Program-made: the position numbers and the translations under genes
Part shown: in pieces, positions 38,284 to 48,007 of the stretch
Position numbering within the stretch: position 1 is the first letter of the stretch
Layout: each line of letters opens with the position of its first letter
DNA from: an uncultured Bacteroidota bacterium
Lineage (GTDB): Bacteria; Bacteroidota; Bacteroidia; Chitinophagales; Chitinophagaceae
DNA: 64,000 nucleotides
Direction: 5' to 3'
NCBI GenBank assembly: GCA_903927185.1
Contig: CAIYLW010000032.1
Location: 1-64,000, forward strand
The notes under the pieces: generated by a model
What the model saw: only the letters and a program-made list of their open reading frames with translations
The model's database searches: none
What the model was told of the DNA's origin: nothing

Positions 38284-38928
38284 ATGAAGAAAATGCTTAT
38301 TTGTACCATTAGCCTATTCTGTATAATGGCATTTAGCCCAAAGCATGCAATGGTTAAAAAGGGTTGGGTTAGTTTGTTTGATGGCAAATCATTAAATGGT
38401 TGGAAAGTAGGGGAGAATGCAGCTACATTTTCAGTAGATAGCGGAATGATTATTGTTCACGGAAAAACTGCCCATCTTTTTTATGTGGGAGATATTCACG
38501 AACATAGTTTTAAAAATTTCGAATTTAAAGCAGATGTAAAAACTATGCCGGGTGCTAATTCTGGAATATATTTTCATACCCAGTTTCAACAAGCTAGTTG
38601 GCCTGAAAGAGGATATGAAGTACAGGTAAATAATTCTCATACAGATTGGAGAAGAACAGGAAGCCTTTATGGTATTATGGATGTGAAAGAACAGTATATA
38701 AAAGATAATGAATGGTTTACTGAATATATCAAAGTAGAAGGTAAAAGAGTAATCATAAAACTTAACGAAAAAATAGTGGTGGATTATTCAGAACCTGAAA
38801 ATGTAAAATCACAAAGAGGAGAGGATTCTTTACGCGTTATTTCAAATGGAACATTTGCATTACAAGGGCATGATCCTAAAAGTATTGTGTACTTTAAAAA
38901 TATTATGGTCAAGCCCCTAAAAGATTGA
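38284..38928 (+). CDS. exported DUF1080 protein (3-keto-disaccharide hydrolase family)
   Basis: A concanavalin-like beta-sandwich protein of 214 aa with a signal peptide (residues 1-20 or so). Signatures: WVSLFDGKSLNGWKVG, GIYFHTQF, GYEVQVNN and GTFALQGHDPKSIVYFKNI. Members of this family bind or cleave glucosides, and some act on 3-keto-glucosides. It lies 21 bases behind the DUF3500 gene. The missing partner oxidoreductase of that pathway could be the exported Gfo/Idh protein at 48008, but it is 9 kb away. Confidence 0.9.
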   Translation: MKKMLICTISLFCIMAFSPKHAMVKKGWVSLFDGKSLNGWKVGENAATFSVDSGMIIVHGKTAHLFYVGDIHEHSFKNFEFKADVKTMPGANSGIYFHTQFQQASWPERGYEVQVNNSHTDWRRTGSLYGIMDVKEQYIKDNEWFTEYIKVEGKRVIIKLNEKIVVDYSEPENVKSQRGEDSLRVISNGTFALQGHDPKSIVYFKNIMVKPLKD

Positions 38929-39033
38929 TCTTGTATTAGAATATCTGGCTATTAAATTGATCATTTACATTAAAGATATCATCCTTTAATTTGCGAAATT
39001 GCAAGATGAATCTATGATTTATAAAATGTAGGT

Positions 39034-39441
39034 ATGATAAAATATCAAAGAGAGTACAATCTAAGTTCAGTGGAATTTGTAGAAGTATTAATGAAATCAA
39101 CTTTAGCAGAAAGACGCCCGGTTAATGATCTTGAAAAGATTTCAAAAATGTTATCTCATGCTGATATTATTATAACAGCTCGAGATGAAGGTAAATTAGT
39201 TGGAGTATCTAGGTCTTTATCAGATTTCGCATTTTGTACTTATCTATCAGATTTGGCAGTTAATGAGACTTACCAAAAAAGCGGCATAGGTAAAATGTTG
39301 ATTCGGTTAACGAAATTAGAAGCACCTACTGCAAAGCTCATTTTATTGTCTGCACCTAAAGCAGTAGAATATTATCCAAAAATCGGGATGAAAAAATGGG
39401 AACAATGTTATGTGCTAGATAATATATCTGACTTGAAGTAA
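39034..39441 (+). CDS. GNAT-family N-acetyltransferase, 135 aa
   Basis: A compact acetyltransferase. The acetyl-CoA loop reads ETYQKSGIGKMLI (Q-x-x-G-x-G type), following YLSDLAVNE on strand beta4. The acceptor substrate is unknown. It converges with the alkB-like gene 20 bases away and stands alone. Confidence 0.87.
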   Translation: MIKYQREYNLSSVEFVEVLMKSTLAERRPVNDLEKISKMLSHADIIITARDEGKLVGVSRSLSDFAFCTYLSDLAVNETYQKSGIGKMLIRLTKLEAPTAKLILLSAPKAVEYYPKIGMKKWEQCYVLDNISDLK

Positions 39442-39461
39442 TTAAGATAACATGCTTGATT

Positions 39462-40508
39462 CTATTCAGCCTTTGAATTGAATTCTTGTAATCTTTTATG
39501 CATTACCCTAAACCATAAGGGAGGAATCAACGATAGTAATATCATCCCTGGATACCCTGTCGGCATTTGAGGTGAGTGCTCAAAATTTCTTAAAATCTGG
39601 TATTTCCTAGAAGCCATATAATGGTGATCACTATGTCTGCTTAGTTCGAATAAAAGTAATCTACCCATAATATGATCACTATTCCAGCTATGAATTGGAA
39701 GAACTCTTTCGTAATTATTTTCTCCTGTTTTTATTCTCTTCAATCCATAGTGTTCAATATAATTAACAGATTCAAGTAAAAGTGCTCCAATGAAAGCAGA
39801 GAATAGAAAAAGTGTCATCACTTTTAATCCGAATGCTAAATAAATCAATAGTAAGAACCCACATTGAATTATTTGAAAATAAAACATCTCGTTATTTATA
39901 TTGAAGAATCTCTTTTTTTTCTTCGCTTCAGATATAGAAATTTTCCAGGCACCCAAGTATGTCCCAATAAGTGTTTGTGGTAAAAAGGCATACAAAGATT
40001 CATTCAACTTTGCAGAACTAGGATCTACAGGGGTAGACACATTTTTGTGGTGCCCTTTATTATGCTCAATAAAAAAATGCATATATAAACTTGTAAGGAG
40101 CAAAGACTTTGCCAAAAACTGTTCAAAACCATTTACTCTATGGCCAAGTTCATGGGCAACATTAATACCAAAAATACCACATAGTAAACCCATACTTATT
40201 GTTCTTCCAATTATATCTAAGCTAGAAAGATTGGATTGACTGATTCTTGATAAAAAAAGCCAAAGTAAAACGTATTGAAAAATAACAACCAGATATAAAA
40301 TAAGATCGTACTTAATATCATTTTTAGCCATATCCTCTTCTGCTTTTTCAAGGTTTTTGGCATCAGGTAAAATGAATAATTCAATGAATGGAATTAAACC
40401 AAAAGAGTAGAATAAGGGTAGCCAAACTATTAAACCAGTTTTTGTAAATGATAGATAACCCAAAAAAAACAATATAAATGGGGTTAAGTATTTGAGCGAT
40501 CTTGTCAT
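39462..40508 (-). CDS. AlkB-like integral-membrane alkane/fatty-acyl monooxygenase
   Basis: A di-iron, histidine-rich membrane oxygenase of 348 aa with six or so hydrophobic segments. The histidine boxes are complete: HELGH (119-123), HNKGHH (149-154), NYIEHYG (His253), the HSWNSDH stretch (273-279) and HSDHH (292-296). This is the alkane 1-monooxygenase (AlkB) arrangement; Bacteroidota relatives lack a fused rubredoxin and have unknown hydrocarbon or lipid substrates. The rubredoxin needed for electron transfer is not encoded nearby. Three copies of a 16-base motif occupy the divergent promoter region upstream. Confidence 0.9.
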   Translation of the reverse strand: MTRSLKYLTPFILFFLGYLSFTKTGLIVWLPLFYSFGLIPFIELFILPDAKNLEKAEEDMAKNDIKYDLILYLVVIFQYVLLWLFLSRISQSNLSSLDIIGRTISMGLLCGIFGINVAHELGHRVNGFEQFLAKSLLLTSLYMHFFIEHNKGHHKNVSTPVDPSSAKLNESLYAFLPQTLIGTYLGAWKISISEAKKKKRFFNINNEMFYFQIIQCGFLLLIYLAFGLKVMTLFLFSAFIGALLLESVNYIEHYGLKRIKTGENNYERVLPIHSWNSDHIMGRLLLFELSRHSDHHYMASRKYQILRNFEHSPQMPTGYPGMILLSLIPPLWFRVMHKRLQEFNSKAE

Positions 40509-40552
40509 AATACATCATTTAATTTAAGCAACTAAGTTGAAATTTCTTATTT

Positions 40553-40629
40553 TAATATAATCAAATTACTCAGGCAAATCAATTTGATTATATTAGAACT
40601 TTAATTGTTATTCTAATATAATCAAATTA
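40553..40629. repeat. three copies of TAATATAATCAAATTA in a divergent promoter region
   Basis: Exact copies at 40553-40568 and 40614-40629 (plus orientation) and a reversed copy at 40581-40595 with one end base changed. The first and reversed copies can form a stem. The cluster lies between the alkB-like gene (start 40508) and the secreted-protein gene (start 40695), and looks like a multi-site operator or a stem-loop. Confidence 0.75.
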
Positions 40630-40694
40630 GCAGTAATCAGCATTTTAAAATTGAACTTAATATTCTTTTGAACGCCCTTAGATTGTTTTACCAA

Positions 40695-43600
40695 ATGAAA
40701 AGCATTCACAAAAAACCCAAATTATTTATTCAAAATAAATTAAGACTTCTAATTTTTATAGCACACTTATTGATTGGAACAAATGCTGTGGTTTCACAAA
40801 TTAACGTAGTAACCCAGCATAATGATGCAGGAAGAACAGGATGGTACAACAAGGAAACTGTATTGAACAAAAAAAATGTAAGCCAGTCAACATTTGGTAA
40901 AATATTTACAAGAAAGGTGGATGAACAAATGTATGCTCAACCTCTAATAGTCAGTAACGTAAGTATTCCAAATTTTGGTTCACACAATATTGTTTACTTA
41001 AGCACTGTAAATAATACAGTCTACGCTTATGATGCAGACTCTGCCAATGCTTCAGATCCTTACTGGAAAATAAATCTAACTCCATTGAATTCAAGACCAA
41101 TTTTGCAAAAAGATCTTGTAGGAGCTTGTCCAGGTAATTTTCAAAGTTTTATCGGCATTGTTGGAACGCCTGTAATTGATACGGTTACCAATACAATTTA
41201 TTTGGTAGCTAGAAGTATTGATACCGTTACAAAAGTAATTAGTCAGAATTTGCATGCACTAGATATTAGAACAGGAACTGAAAAACCAAATAGTCCTTTA
41301 TTAATTAAGGCTTCCGTAAAAGGGATTGGTGATGGCAGTGTAAATGGAATAGTAAACTTTGATCCTCTTAGAAATAATCAAAGACCGGCTCTGTTGCTTT
41401 TAAATGGAGTTGTATATATCGGATTTTCTTCGCATTGCGATTGGGGGCCTTATCATGGTTGGATTTTAGGTTACGATGCAAATACACTTGCTCAAAAATT
41501 TGTTTACAATGCAACCCCGAACGGTTACAATGGAGGAATCTGGATGAGCGGAACTGGGATTGCAGCTGATTCGTCAGGCAATATTTATTTTGCTACTGGG
41601 AATGGATCAGTGGGAAATACAAATGACCCCACCAATCTAATAAACCGTTCAGAATCTGTATTAAGAATGAATCCTAATGACTCTTTACAGCCAGTGAAAG
41701 ATTATTTTACACCAAGTAATTTTCAAACTTTAGAAGCTGGCGATTTAGATTTGGGAACTAGTGGGGTAATGATTATACCTAGTTCAAACAGAACAATCAC
41801 AGGATGTAAAGACGGTAATTTGTATCTCTTAAACCAAACTAATTTAGGAGGGTATAATACTTCTTTCAATAATAATGTGCAAACAGTTAATCTCGGTAAC
41901 GCAGCAAATATGCACGCGCAATTTACCTATTATGGAGGAAGCCAAAAGGAATACACTTATTTCTGGCCTGAAAATACTGCCCTCAAGGCGATACCTTTTA
42001 ATAGGGGCTTAGGATTACTTGACCAGCAAAATATTATAACAAGTGGTGTTCAAGGACCTGTTGGTCAAACAGGTGCCATGTTATCAGTTTCCTCCAACGA
42101 CAAGTTTGATTCAACTGCAATATTATGGGCCAGTTATCCGGTAAATTGTGACGGAGAAAACTTTAATTGCCCAGGTATCTTAAGGGCCTTTGATGCATCG
42201 GATGTTACAAAAGAGCTTTGGAATTCTGGAACTTATATGATTGATAATCCAGGAAATTTTGCAAAGTTTAGCAGCCCTGTAATAGCTAATGGAAAAGTTT
42301 ATCTCGGAACATTTTCAAATCAACTTATTGTTTATGGGGTAAAAGCAAATATCCCCGATACCTGCATCACGCCTAATATTGCATTGAATAAGCCAGCGCA
42401 TGCATCAAGTGAATCCAGTGCTCAATATACTGCATCAGCTGCTTTTGACGGAAATTCAACCACAAGATGGTCAAGCATTTTTCAGGACCAACAATATATT
42501 TTTGTGGACTTGCAGAAGAGATATGATATCTGTAATGTTCATATTACCTGGGAAACAGCATTAGGTAAAGATTTTCAAATACAGGTAAGCGACGACTCTA
42601 CTCATTGGGTAACAGTTGCAGACATCACAAATAATACATCGTTTTCCAATATAATTCCTGTTCAAGCATCTGCGCGTTATGTAAAATTATTAGGTATTAC
42701 AAGAGGTACAGTTTATGGTTTTTCGATCTATGATTTAGAAGTATATGGACAATTAAGTGCTATACAATGTGTATCCCCAAATCAGTTTTCTGTAAGTAAT
42801 ATTTATGAAAACTCTGCAACCTTAAATTGGAATAATAATGGTTCAGACAAATTCATTATCAAATTCAAAACAGTTGCCGAAAGTATTTGGAAACAAGTAG
42901 ATACTTCTGATTTAAAACTTGATTTGAAAAACCTCAATTGCGGTACTGACTATTATTACACGGTTCAAGGAATTTGTAATGTAACTGATACAAGTAGCAT
43001 ATTTGGTAATCAGGCATTTACAACACTGCAATGTGGGTCTAATTGTGGAATATTACCTTCCAGATGGTCATCTCAAGATATTGGAGCTACATTGATTTCA
43101 GGCTCTGCATGTTACAATGCAGGAACATTTACACTTCGTGCTTCTGGGGCGGATATTTGGGATTTTAGCGATCAGTTCCACTATGCGAATGTTCTATTAA
43201 ATGGTGATGGAACAATTACAGCAAGAGTTACATCAATGGATAAATCTGATCCTTGGAATAAATGTGGCATTATGTTTAGAGAAAGTTTGGATCCCTCTGC
43301 TCGGCATGCTTTCATCTCACTAACTAGTGGAAACGGGATTGCTTTTCAATACAGACAAACAACTGACGGATTTAGTACTAATCAGAATTTAACAGGATTT
43401 AATGCTCCATTTTGGATTAGGTTGGTAAAGGCAAATAGTACTTATACTGCCTATGGTTCAAAAGATTCTACGAATTGGTTCAAAGTTGGCAACACAGTTG
43501 ATTTAGGATTTGGAGCAAATACACCCATTTATTGTGGACTTGCATTATCTAGCCATAATACTAATTTACTTTCATTGGCAACAATTGACCACTTGTCTTC

Positions 43601-44150
43601 CTTTGGATTTACAGACTTTCAACTATTAAATTTTAGCGGAGAACTTATTGCTGGTCATCAAATCAAATTAGACTGGACTACTACACTTGAATTAAATACT
43701 GATTATTTTATTCTAGAAAGAAGTATCAACAATACTCATTTTTATGAAATTGATTCTATTAATGCAAAAAATCATGGAAAGTTTACATCTAATTATTCAT
43801 TTATCGATTCGAATGCCAATCAAGGACTTAATTTCTACCGATTAAAAATTGTAGATAAATTAGGGAACTACCAATTTTCGAATTTGGTTGTGGTAAGAAT
43901 ACCTAATGGACAAAATCCGCTTGTTTGGCCGAATCCTGCCAAGCAGGTTATTAATATTTCAAAAGGATCAGAAAATATTACACAGGTCATTGTTTATGAT
44001 ATTCTTGGAAGAAGGGTTGCTCAAATATTAAATAGTGACGGATTGAATTATCTACAAATAAATAGTAGCAATTTTTCCGTTGGAGTTTATATTGTAGAAA
44101 GCAGAACAGATAAAAGTGTATATAGAAATAAAATTATAAAAGGTAAATAA
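40695..44150 (+). CDS. large secreted PQQ-propeller/F5-8C/fibronectin protein with T9SS sorting domain
   Basis: A 1151-residue secreted protein. After a signal peptide (about 1-37, ending VSQ) it has a PQQ-type beta-propeller (to about 570), an F5/8 type C discoidin domain (about 580-690, opening NIALNKPAHASSES), a fibronectin type III domain (about 700-785), a concanavalin-like DUF1349 or laminin-type domain (about 800-990), another beta domain, and a type A type IX secretion C-terminal domain starting VWPNPAKQVINI. The ATG at 40695 is preferred; a TTG at 40668 is the longer alternative. Extracellular substrate is unknown; the layout suggests binding of surface glycans. Confidence 0.88.
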   Translation: MKSIHKKPKLFIQNKLRLLIFIAHLLIGTNAVVSQINVVTQHNDAGRTGWYNKETVLNKKNVSQSTFGKIFTRKVDEQMYAQPLIVSNVSIPNFGSHNIVYLSTVNNTVYAYDADSANASDPYWKINLTPLNSRPILQKDLVGACPGNFQSFIGIVGTPVIDTVTNTIYLVARSIDTVTKVISQNLHALDIRTGTEKPNSPLLIKASVKGIGDGSVNGIVNFDPLRNNQRPALLLLNGVVYIGFSSHCDWGPYHGWILGYDANTLAQKFVYNATPNGYNGGIWMSGTGIAADSSGNIYFATGNGSVGNTNDPTNLINRSESVLRMNPNDSLQPVKDYFTPSNFQTLEAGDLDLGTSGVMIIPSSNRTITGCKDGNLYLLNQTNLGGYNTSFNNNVQTVNLGNAANMHAQFTYYGGSQKEYTYFWPENTALKAIPFNRGLGLLDQQNIITSGVQGPVGQTGAMLSVSSNDKFDSTAILWASYPVNCDGENFNCPGILRAFDASDVTKELWNSGTYMIDNPGNFAKFSSPVIANGKVYLGTFSNQLIVYGVKANIPDTCITPNIALNKPAHASSESSAQYTASAAFDGNSTTRWSSIFQDQQYIFVDLQKRYDICNVHITWETALGKDFQIQVSDDSTHWVTVADITNNTSFSNIIPVQASARYVKLLGITRGTVYGFSIYDLEVYGQLSAIQCVSPNQFSVSNIYENSATLNWNNNGSDKFIIKFKTVAESIWKQVDTSDLKLDLKNLNCGTDYYYTVQGICNVTDTSSIFGNQAFTTLQCGSNCGILPSRWSSQDIGATLISGSACYNAGTFTLRASGADIWDFSDQFHYANVLLNGDGTITARVTSMDKSDPWNKCGIMFRESLDPSARHAFISLTSGNGIAFQYRQTTDGFSTNQNLTGFNAPFWIRLVKANSTYTAYGSKDSTNWFKVGNTVDLGFGANTPIYCGLALSSHNTNLLSLATIDHLSSFGFTDFQLLNFSGELIAGHQIKLDWTTTLELNTDYFILERSINNTHFYEIDSINAKNHGKFTSNYSFIDSNANQGLNFYRLKIVDKLGNYQFSNLVVVRIPNGQNPLVWPNPAKQVINISKGSENITQVIVYDILGRRVAQILNSDGLNYLQINSSNFSVGVYIVESRTDKSVYRNKIIKGK

Positions 44151-44179
44151 TTTTAGTATTCAAAACGCTGGCTAATAAT

Positions 44180-44818
44180 ATGAATCTAAATGTTGATGCA
44201 TACTTGAGTAAAGCAAAAAATTGGCAGGAAGAAGCAACTGCATTAAGATTGATTCTGATAGAATGTGGTCTTACCGAAACTTTCAAATGGCGCGCACCAT
44301 GTTATATGTTCGGTGATGCTAATATTATAATACTTCATTTATTTAAAGACTACTGTGCATTAGGATTTTTTAAGGGAGCGTTACTGCTGGATGAACAGCA
44401 AATTCTTAGTAAACCAGGAGAGAATTCACAGTCGGTTCGGATGGCTAAGTTTACCAATGTAAAAGAAATTAAAAAGCGGAAGGCTTTATTGAAGGCTTAT
44501 ATTTATGAAGCCATCGAAGTAGAAAAAGCGGGTTTAAAAGTTGAATTAAAACTGAGTAAAAATCTGGTTCTTCCGGAAGAGTTTCAAAATAAATTAAATC
44601 AACTTCCAGCTTTAAAAAAAGCTTTTGAAGAATTAACTCCAGGAAGGCAAAGAGCGTATAATCTCTATTTTTCTGCTCCAAAACAATCTGCAACTCGAAC
44701 TTCAAGGGTAGAAAAATATGTTTCACAAATCATTTGTGGAAAGGGTATTAATGATTGTACTTGTGGGTTCTCTAAAAAAATGCCACAATGCGATGGATCA
44801 CATAAACATATTAAATAA
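44180..44818 (+). CDS. YdeI/OmdA-like protein with C-terminal CDGSH iron-sulfur motif
   Basis: A 212-residue cytoplasmic protein. The N-terminal DUF1801/YdeI-like domain covers about 1-175 (CGLTETFKWRAPCYMF, PGRQRAYNLYFSAPKQSATR, SRVEKYVSQI). The C-terminal 20 residues contain CTCGFSKKMPQCDGSH, which is an exact match to the CDGSH zinc-finger-like consensus that holds a [2Fe-2S] cluster through three cysteines and one histidine. A fused iron-sulfur tail on this fold suggests a redox-linked function, but none is shown. It is 29 bases downstream of the T9SS protein, on the same strand. Confidence 0.85.
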   Translation: MNLNVDAYLSKAKNWQEEATALRLILIECGLTETFKWRAPCYMFGDANIIILHLFKDYCALGFFKGALLLDEQQILSKPGENSQSVRMAKFTNVKEIKKRKALLKAYIYEAIEVEKAGLKVELKLSKNLVLPEEFQNKLNQLPALKKAFEELTPGRQRAYNLYFSAPKQSATRTSRVEKYVSQIICGKGINDCTCGFSKKMPQCDGSHKHIK

Positions 44819-44881
44819 GAAAAGAAAGAGATAGTAATTGATGATTTGTTATTGGGTAGGTTAGTTTAAATTTATAGACAC

Positions 44882-45193
44882 TTAATCGTTGTCGTTACAT
44901 AAATATTCTACATTTTTTGGATCTCCGTGTAAAGCTTCTCTATTTTTAAGTAGATAATATAAGATACTATCATTTGCACTTAACTCTTCATTACTATAAG
45001 ATTTAATAATTTTAGATGCATTTTCCGAGCGACTAATTACCGCGTAATTTTCTTGAGAATTATTTTGACAGAATAAACTCAGAATAGTAACATCAGAAGT
45101 TAATCTGATGCTTGAATCCTTTTCAAGAAGTTCAATTAAAGGCTCATATGGTTTTTTGTAAACAGCAAAAAGCTTAATGTGTTTATTACTCAT
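44882..45193 (-). CDS. hypothetical protein, 103 aa
   Basis: A small soluble protein, MSNKHIKLFAVYKKPYEP at the start, with alternating strands and helices and no signal peptide. I do not recognise a family. It converges with the CDGSH gene, about 63 bases away, and is divergent from the DUF2490 gene, with 277 bases of AT-rich DNA between that hold no further frame that I can support. Confidence 0.5.
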   Translation of the reverse strand: MSNKHIKLFAVYKKPYEPLIELLEKDSSIRLTSDVTILSLFCQNNSQENYAVISRSENASKIIKSYSNEELSANDSILYYLLKNREALHGDPKNVEYLCNDND

Positions 45194-45470
45194 ATAGTTT
45201 GTCTTTATAATATTGTTTAAAATTTCTGAGCGAATAAGTGCTGATTTATTCTCTAAATCAAGGGGATTTTAAAAGTACTTGATAACATCTTGTAAAATCT
45301 ATCTACTTTATGAAAAGGCCTGTCAATTTTGTAAAAGCCAATTTTCCTTTTATAAGCAACAAATATTTCTGGTTAATTATTATTTATTTCTATATATCTC
45401 AAGTGGTCATCAAAATTGTTGAATTAATAAAATTGATTTGTAAATTGCGACCTCATTGAATATTTAAGTA

Positions 45471-46205
45471 TTGAAGTTTGTTATAGTATTGAGCGCCTTT
45501 TTTATCCTACCTCTTGCATTAATGGCGCAGCAGAAGGCCGTTGTTTATGAACAACAAATATGGCCCGGCTATAATGCCAATATTAAATTCACCAAAAGAT
45601 GGGGGATTTGGCTAGATGGTGAAATACATACTAATGATCATTATTTCAATAATTTTTCACAATTTACTTTTCGATTCGCTGGCACTTATTTTTTAAAAAA
45701 TAATAATAAATATACTGCCGGATATGGCTATACCGATTATTTACCTGGTGATGCTCAAAAAAATATTTCTATACCAGAACATTTTATATGGCAACAATTC
45801 CAGTGGTATAACAATTCAAGTAAACACAAACTCATGCAATGGGTTAGGGCAGAAGAAAAATGGAAAGAAAATCTATTGAACGATTCAACAGCAGCCAGTA
45901 ATTATACAAATACCTATAAGTTACGATACAATATATATTATCAATTGCCTTTAAGTAAAAGGGTCTTCGATCCTAAATCTTTGTCTATTGCTTTTAGCGA
46001 TGAAATCTATCTATACTATAGTCCAACATTGTCTAATCATGTTTTTGACCAGAACCGTATTTTTATCGGGTTTAGTTACGCAGTAAATAAACATGACAAT
46101 TTTGTTTTCGGCTACATGAATATCCAACAGCAAAATTCATCTGCTACACAATGGAAATTATCCAGTATAGTGAAAGCAACCCTATTCTTAAATTTGGGTT
46201 ATTGA
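45471..46205 (+). CDS. exported DUF2490 outer-membrane protein
   Basis: A 244-residue barrel-type protein with a signal peptide (residues 1-19, ending LMAQ). The start is a TTG because no in-frame ATG lies upstream of the signal. Signatures of DUF2490: WPGYNANIKFTKRWGIWLD, FRFAGTYFLK, YGYTDYLP, EHFIWQQF and a C-terminal LFLNLGY ending in an aromatic. Probably an outer-membrane porin-like protein of unknown substrate. Confidence 0.8.
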   Translation: MKFVIVLSAFFILPLALMAQQKAVVYEQQIWPGYNANIKFTKRWGIWLDGEIHTNDHYFNNFSQFTFRFAGTYFLKNNNKYTAGYGYTDYLPGDAQKNISIPEHFIWQQFQWYNNSSKHKLMQWVRAEEKWKENLLNDSTAASNYTNTYKLRYNIYYQLPLSKRVFDPKSLSIAFSDEIYLYYSPTLSNHVFDQNRIFIGFSYAVNKHDNFVFGYMNIQQQNSSATQWKLSSIVKATLFLNLGY

Positions 46206-46311
46206 TAACCAAAACTTTGTTTAGAATTTAGTACTAAACTTTCTGTACATTTTATAAATTAAAAATCAATTATTGAGATAAATTTCTGATATTAGTTGCA
46301 AAATATTTCTA

Positions 46312-47385
46312 ATGCGAACTAAGAAGAATCATTTAGGTTTTAATTTCTTAATTGTAATAGTTTTAATTTTCATACAAAGCAATATTATTGCTCAAGTAAA
46401 AACATTGTTAGCTCTTTCAAAGGGGGATCATATTTTGGCAATAATTGATCCCATAACGTTAAAAACAAAAACGCGGATTCCAGTAGGAGACGATCCTCAT
46501 GAAGTGATTGCTTCAAGCGATGGTAAAACTGCTTTTGTGTCAAATTCTTATGGATCAAATCCACATGAAATAGATATGATAGATCTTATAAGTCTAAAGC
46601 GGTTGAAGGATATTAATATTCAGCCATTATCTGCGCCTCATGGATTAGATTTTGCAGATGGTAAATTGTGGTTCTCTGCAGAAAGTGCAAGTGCGGTAGG
46701 TAGATATAATTATACTACTCATGAAGTTGACTGGTCAATGGGTACAGGACAAGACCGCACGCATATGATCTATGTGAGTGCCGATGCAAAAAAAATATTT
46801 ACTACGAATGTAAATGCGGGTACTGTAAGTATTTTAGTAGATACTTTAGTTAAACCTCGTTTTGGTCCACCACCACCACAAAAAGGACAAGCTGCTCAAA
46901 GTCCTCCGCCTCCTCCATTTCAACCCAAAGCACAACACCTCTGGCTGCAAACAGTAGTTAATGTTGGCAAGGGCTCAGAAGGATTTGATGTAACACCCAA
47001 TGGTAAGGAGTTATGGACTGCTGCTGCAGATGATGGAACAATATGGATAGTTGATCTTATAAATAAGAAAACAATAAAAAGCCCTGCCATAAAAGCTATA
47101 GGAGCAAACAGATTAAAATTTACCCCTGATGGAAAGCTTGCTTTAGTATCTAGTTTAAGAACTGGTGACTTATACATAATAGATGTGGAAAGCCGTCAAT
47201 TGGTAAAGCAATTAAAATTAGGGAAAGGATGTGCGGGTATTTTGCCGGATAATGATAACAAAATTGTCTATGTAGCTTGTAGCGCAGACAATTATATTGC
47301 TGTGATAGATTTACAAAAAATGCAAGTGATTAATAAGATTGAATTGGCTGGCCCTGATGGATTAGCATGGGCTATCTTAAAATAA
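46312..47385 (+). CDS. exported YVTN-type beta-propeller protein
   Basis: A 357-residue seven-bladed propeller with a signal peptide (residues 1-27, ending IIAQ). Repeat units show GDDPHEVIASSDGKTAFVSN, SAPHGLDFADGKLWFS and GSEGFDVTPNGKELW, each with the DG turn typical of YVTN repeats. A proline-rich loop (GPPPPQKG to SPPPPPF, about 184-204) interrupts one blade. It probably binds a cell-surface or metabolite ligand. Its stop is two bases from the stop of the convergent acetyltransferase. Confidence 0.85.
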   Translation: MRTKKNHLGFNFLIVIVLIFIQSNIIAQVKTLLALSKGDHILAIIDPITLKTKTRIPVGDDPHEVIASSDGKTAFVSNSYGSNPHEIDMIDLISLKRLKDINIQPLSAPHGLDFADGKLWFSAESASAVGRYNYTTHEVDWSMGTGQDRTHMIYVSADAKKIFTTNVNAGTVSILVDTLVKPRFGPPPPQKGQAAQSPPPPPFQPKAQHLWLQTVVNVGKGSEGFDVTPNGKELWTAAADDGTIWIVDLINKKTIKSPAIKAIGANRLKFTPDGKLALVSSLRTGDLYIIDVESRQLVKQLKLGKGCAGILPDNDNKIVYVACSADNYIAVIDLQKMQVINKIELAGPDGLAWAILK

Positions 47386-47386
47386 A

Positions 47387-47944
47387 CTATATATTTTTTA
47401 TTTGTTTTGCCGGGTTACCCGCTACAATGGTATTGTCAGGTACATCTTTTGTAACGATAGCACCTGCTGCTACAATTGAATTTTCTCCAATGGTAATACC
47501 AGGTAAAATTGTTGCAGATGCACCAATCCATGCATTGTTTTTTATTACTATGGGTTTACCTATTAAACAGTTTCTTTGAGCAGGATCGATAGGATGGTTT
47601 TCAGAAACCAAATTCACTTTTGGTCCGATTAAAACATTGTCTCCAATGGTAATTCCTCCCATATCTAAAAAAGAGCAGGCATGATTAATGAATACATTTT
47701 TGCCTATCTTGATATAACGTCCAAAATTAGTATGGAAGGGTGCAAAAATGGTGGTACTCTTATCAATTTTACTGCCGATAATATCGCTCAAGCGTTCTCT
47801 GAACTGGTCTGAATTTGTGGATGCATTTAGCTCAGGCGACAAACTCAAAGTTCTGTCTTTAAAAGCAATGATTTCTTTAAAAGCAGGATCGTCTAATCGA
47901 AATGGGTTTCCCGATTGCATTCTTTCTAGTAGTTCCCTATTCAT
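47387..47944 (-). CDS. hexapeptide-repeat sugar O-acetyltransferase
   Basis: A trimeric left-handed beta-helix acetyltransferase of 185 aa, in the maltose/galactoside acetyltransferase group. The N-terminal [15 protein letters not shown] is the mac domain, followed by hexapeptide repeats [32 protein letters not shown] and the catalytic histidine in SENHPID, and [16 protein letters not shown] near the C-terminus. Its mRNA leader can pair with the first codons (see the inverted repeat at 47930-47983). Confidence 0.92.
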   Translation of the reverse strand: MNRELLERMQSGNPFRLDDPAFKEIIAFKDRTLSLSPELNASTNSDQFRERLSDIIGSKIDKSTTIFAPFHTNFGRYIKIGKNVFINHACSFLDMGGITIGDNVLIGPKVNLVSENHPIDPAQRNCLIGKPIVIKNNAWIGASATILPGITIGENSIVAAGAIVTKDVPDNTIVAGNPAKQIKNI

Positions 47945-47983
47945 ATTTTTTTATTAAAGCATAAATTTATGAATAGGGAACTA
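47930..47983 (-). promoter_or_regulatory. 16-bp inverted repeat covering the acetyltransferase start codon
   Basis: The segment 47930-47945, which encodes the start codon and next four codons, is perfectly complementary to 47968-47983 in the leader. The resulting hairpin would hide the ATG. It lies between the Gfo/Idh stop (48008) and the acetyltransferase. It could reduce translation, or be a chance arrangement. Confidence 0.6.
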
Positions 47984-48007
47984 TAGAATTTCTTAATGGA
48001 GAATAAT

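Noticed and set aside
40668..40694. A TTG start for the T9SS cargo, nine residues longer.
   Set aside because: The ATG at 40695 gives a normal signal peptide; the longer form adds nothing recognisable.
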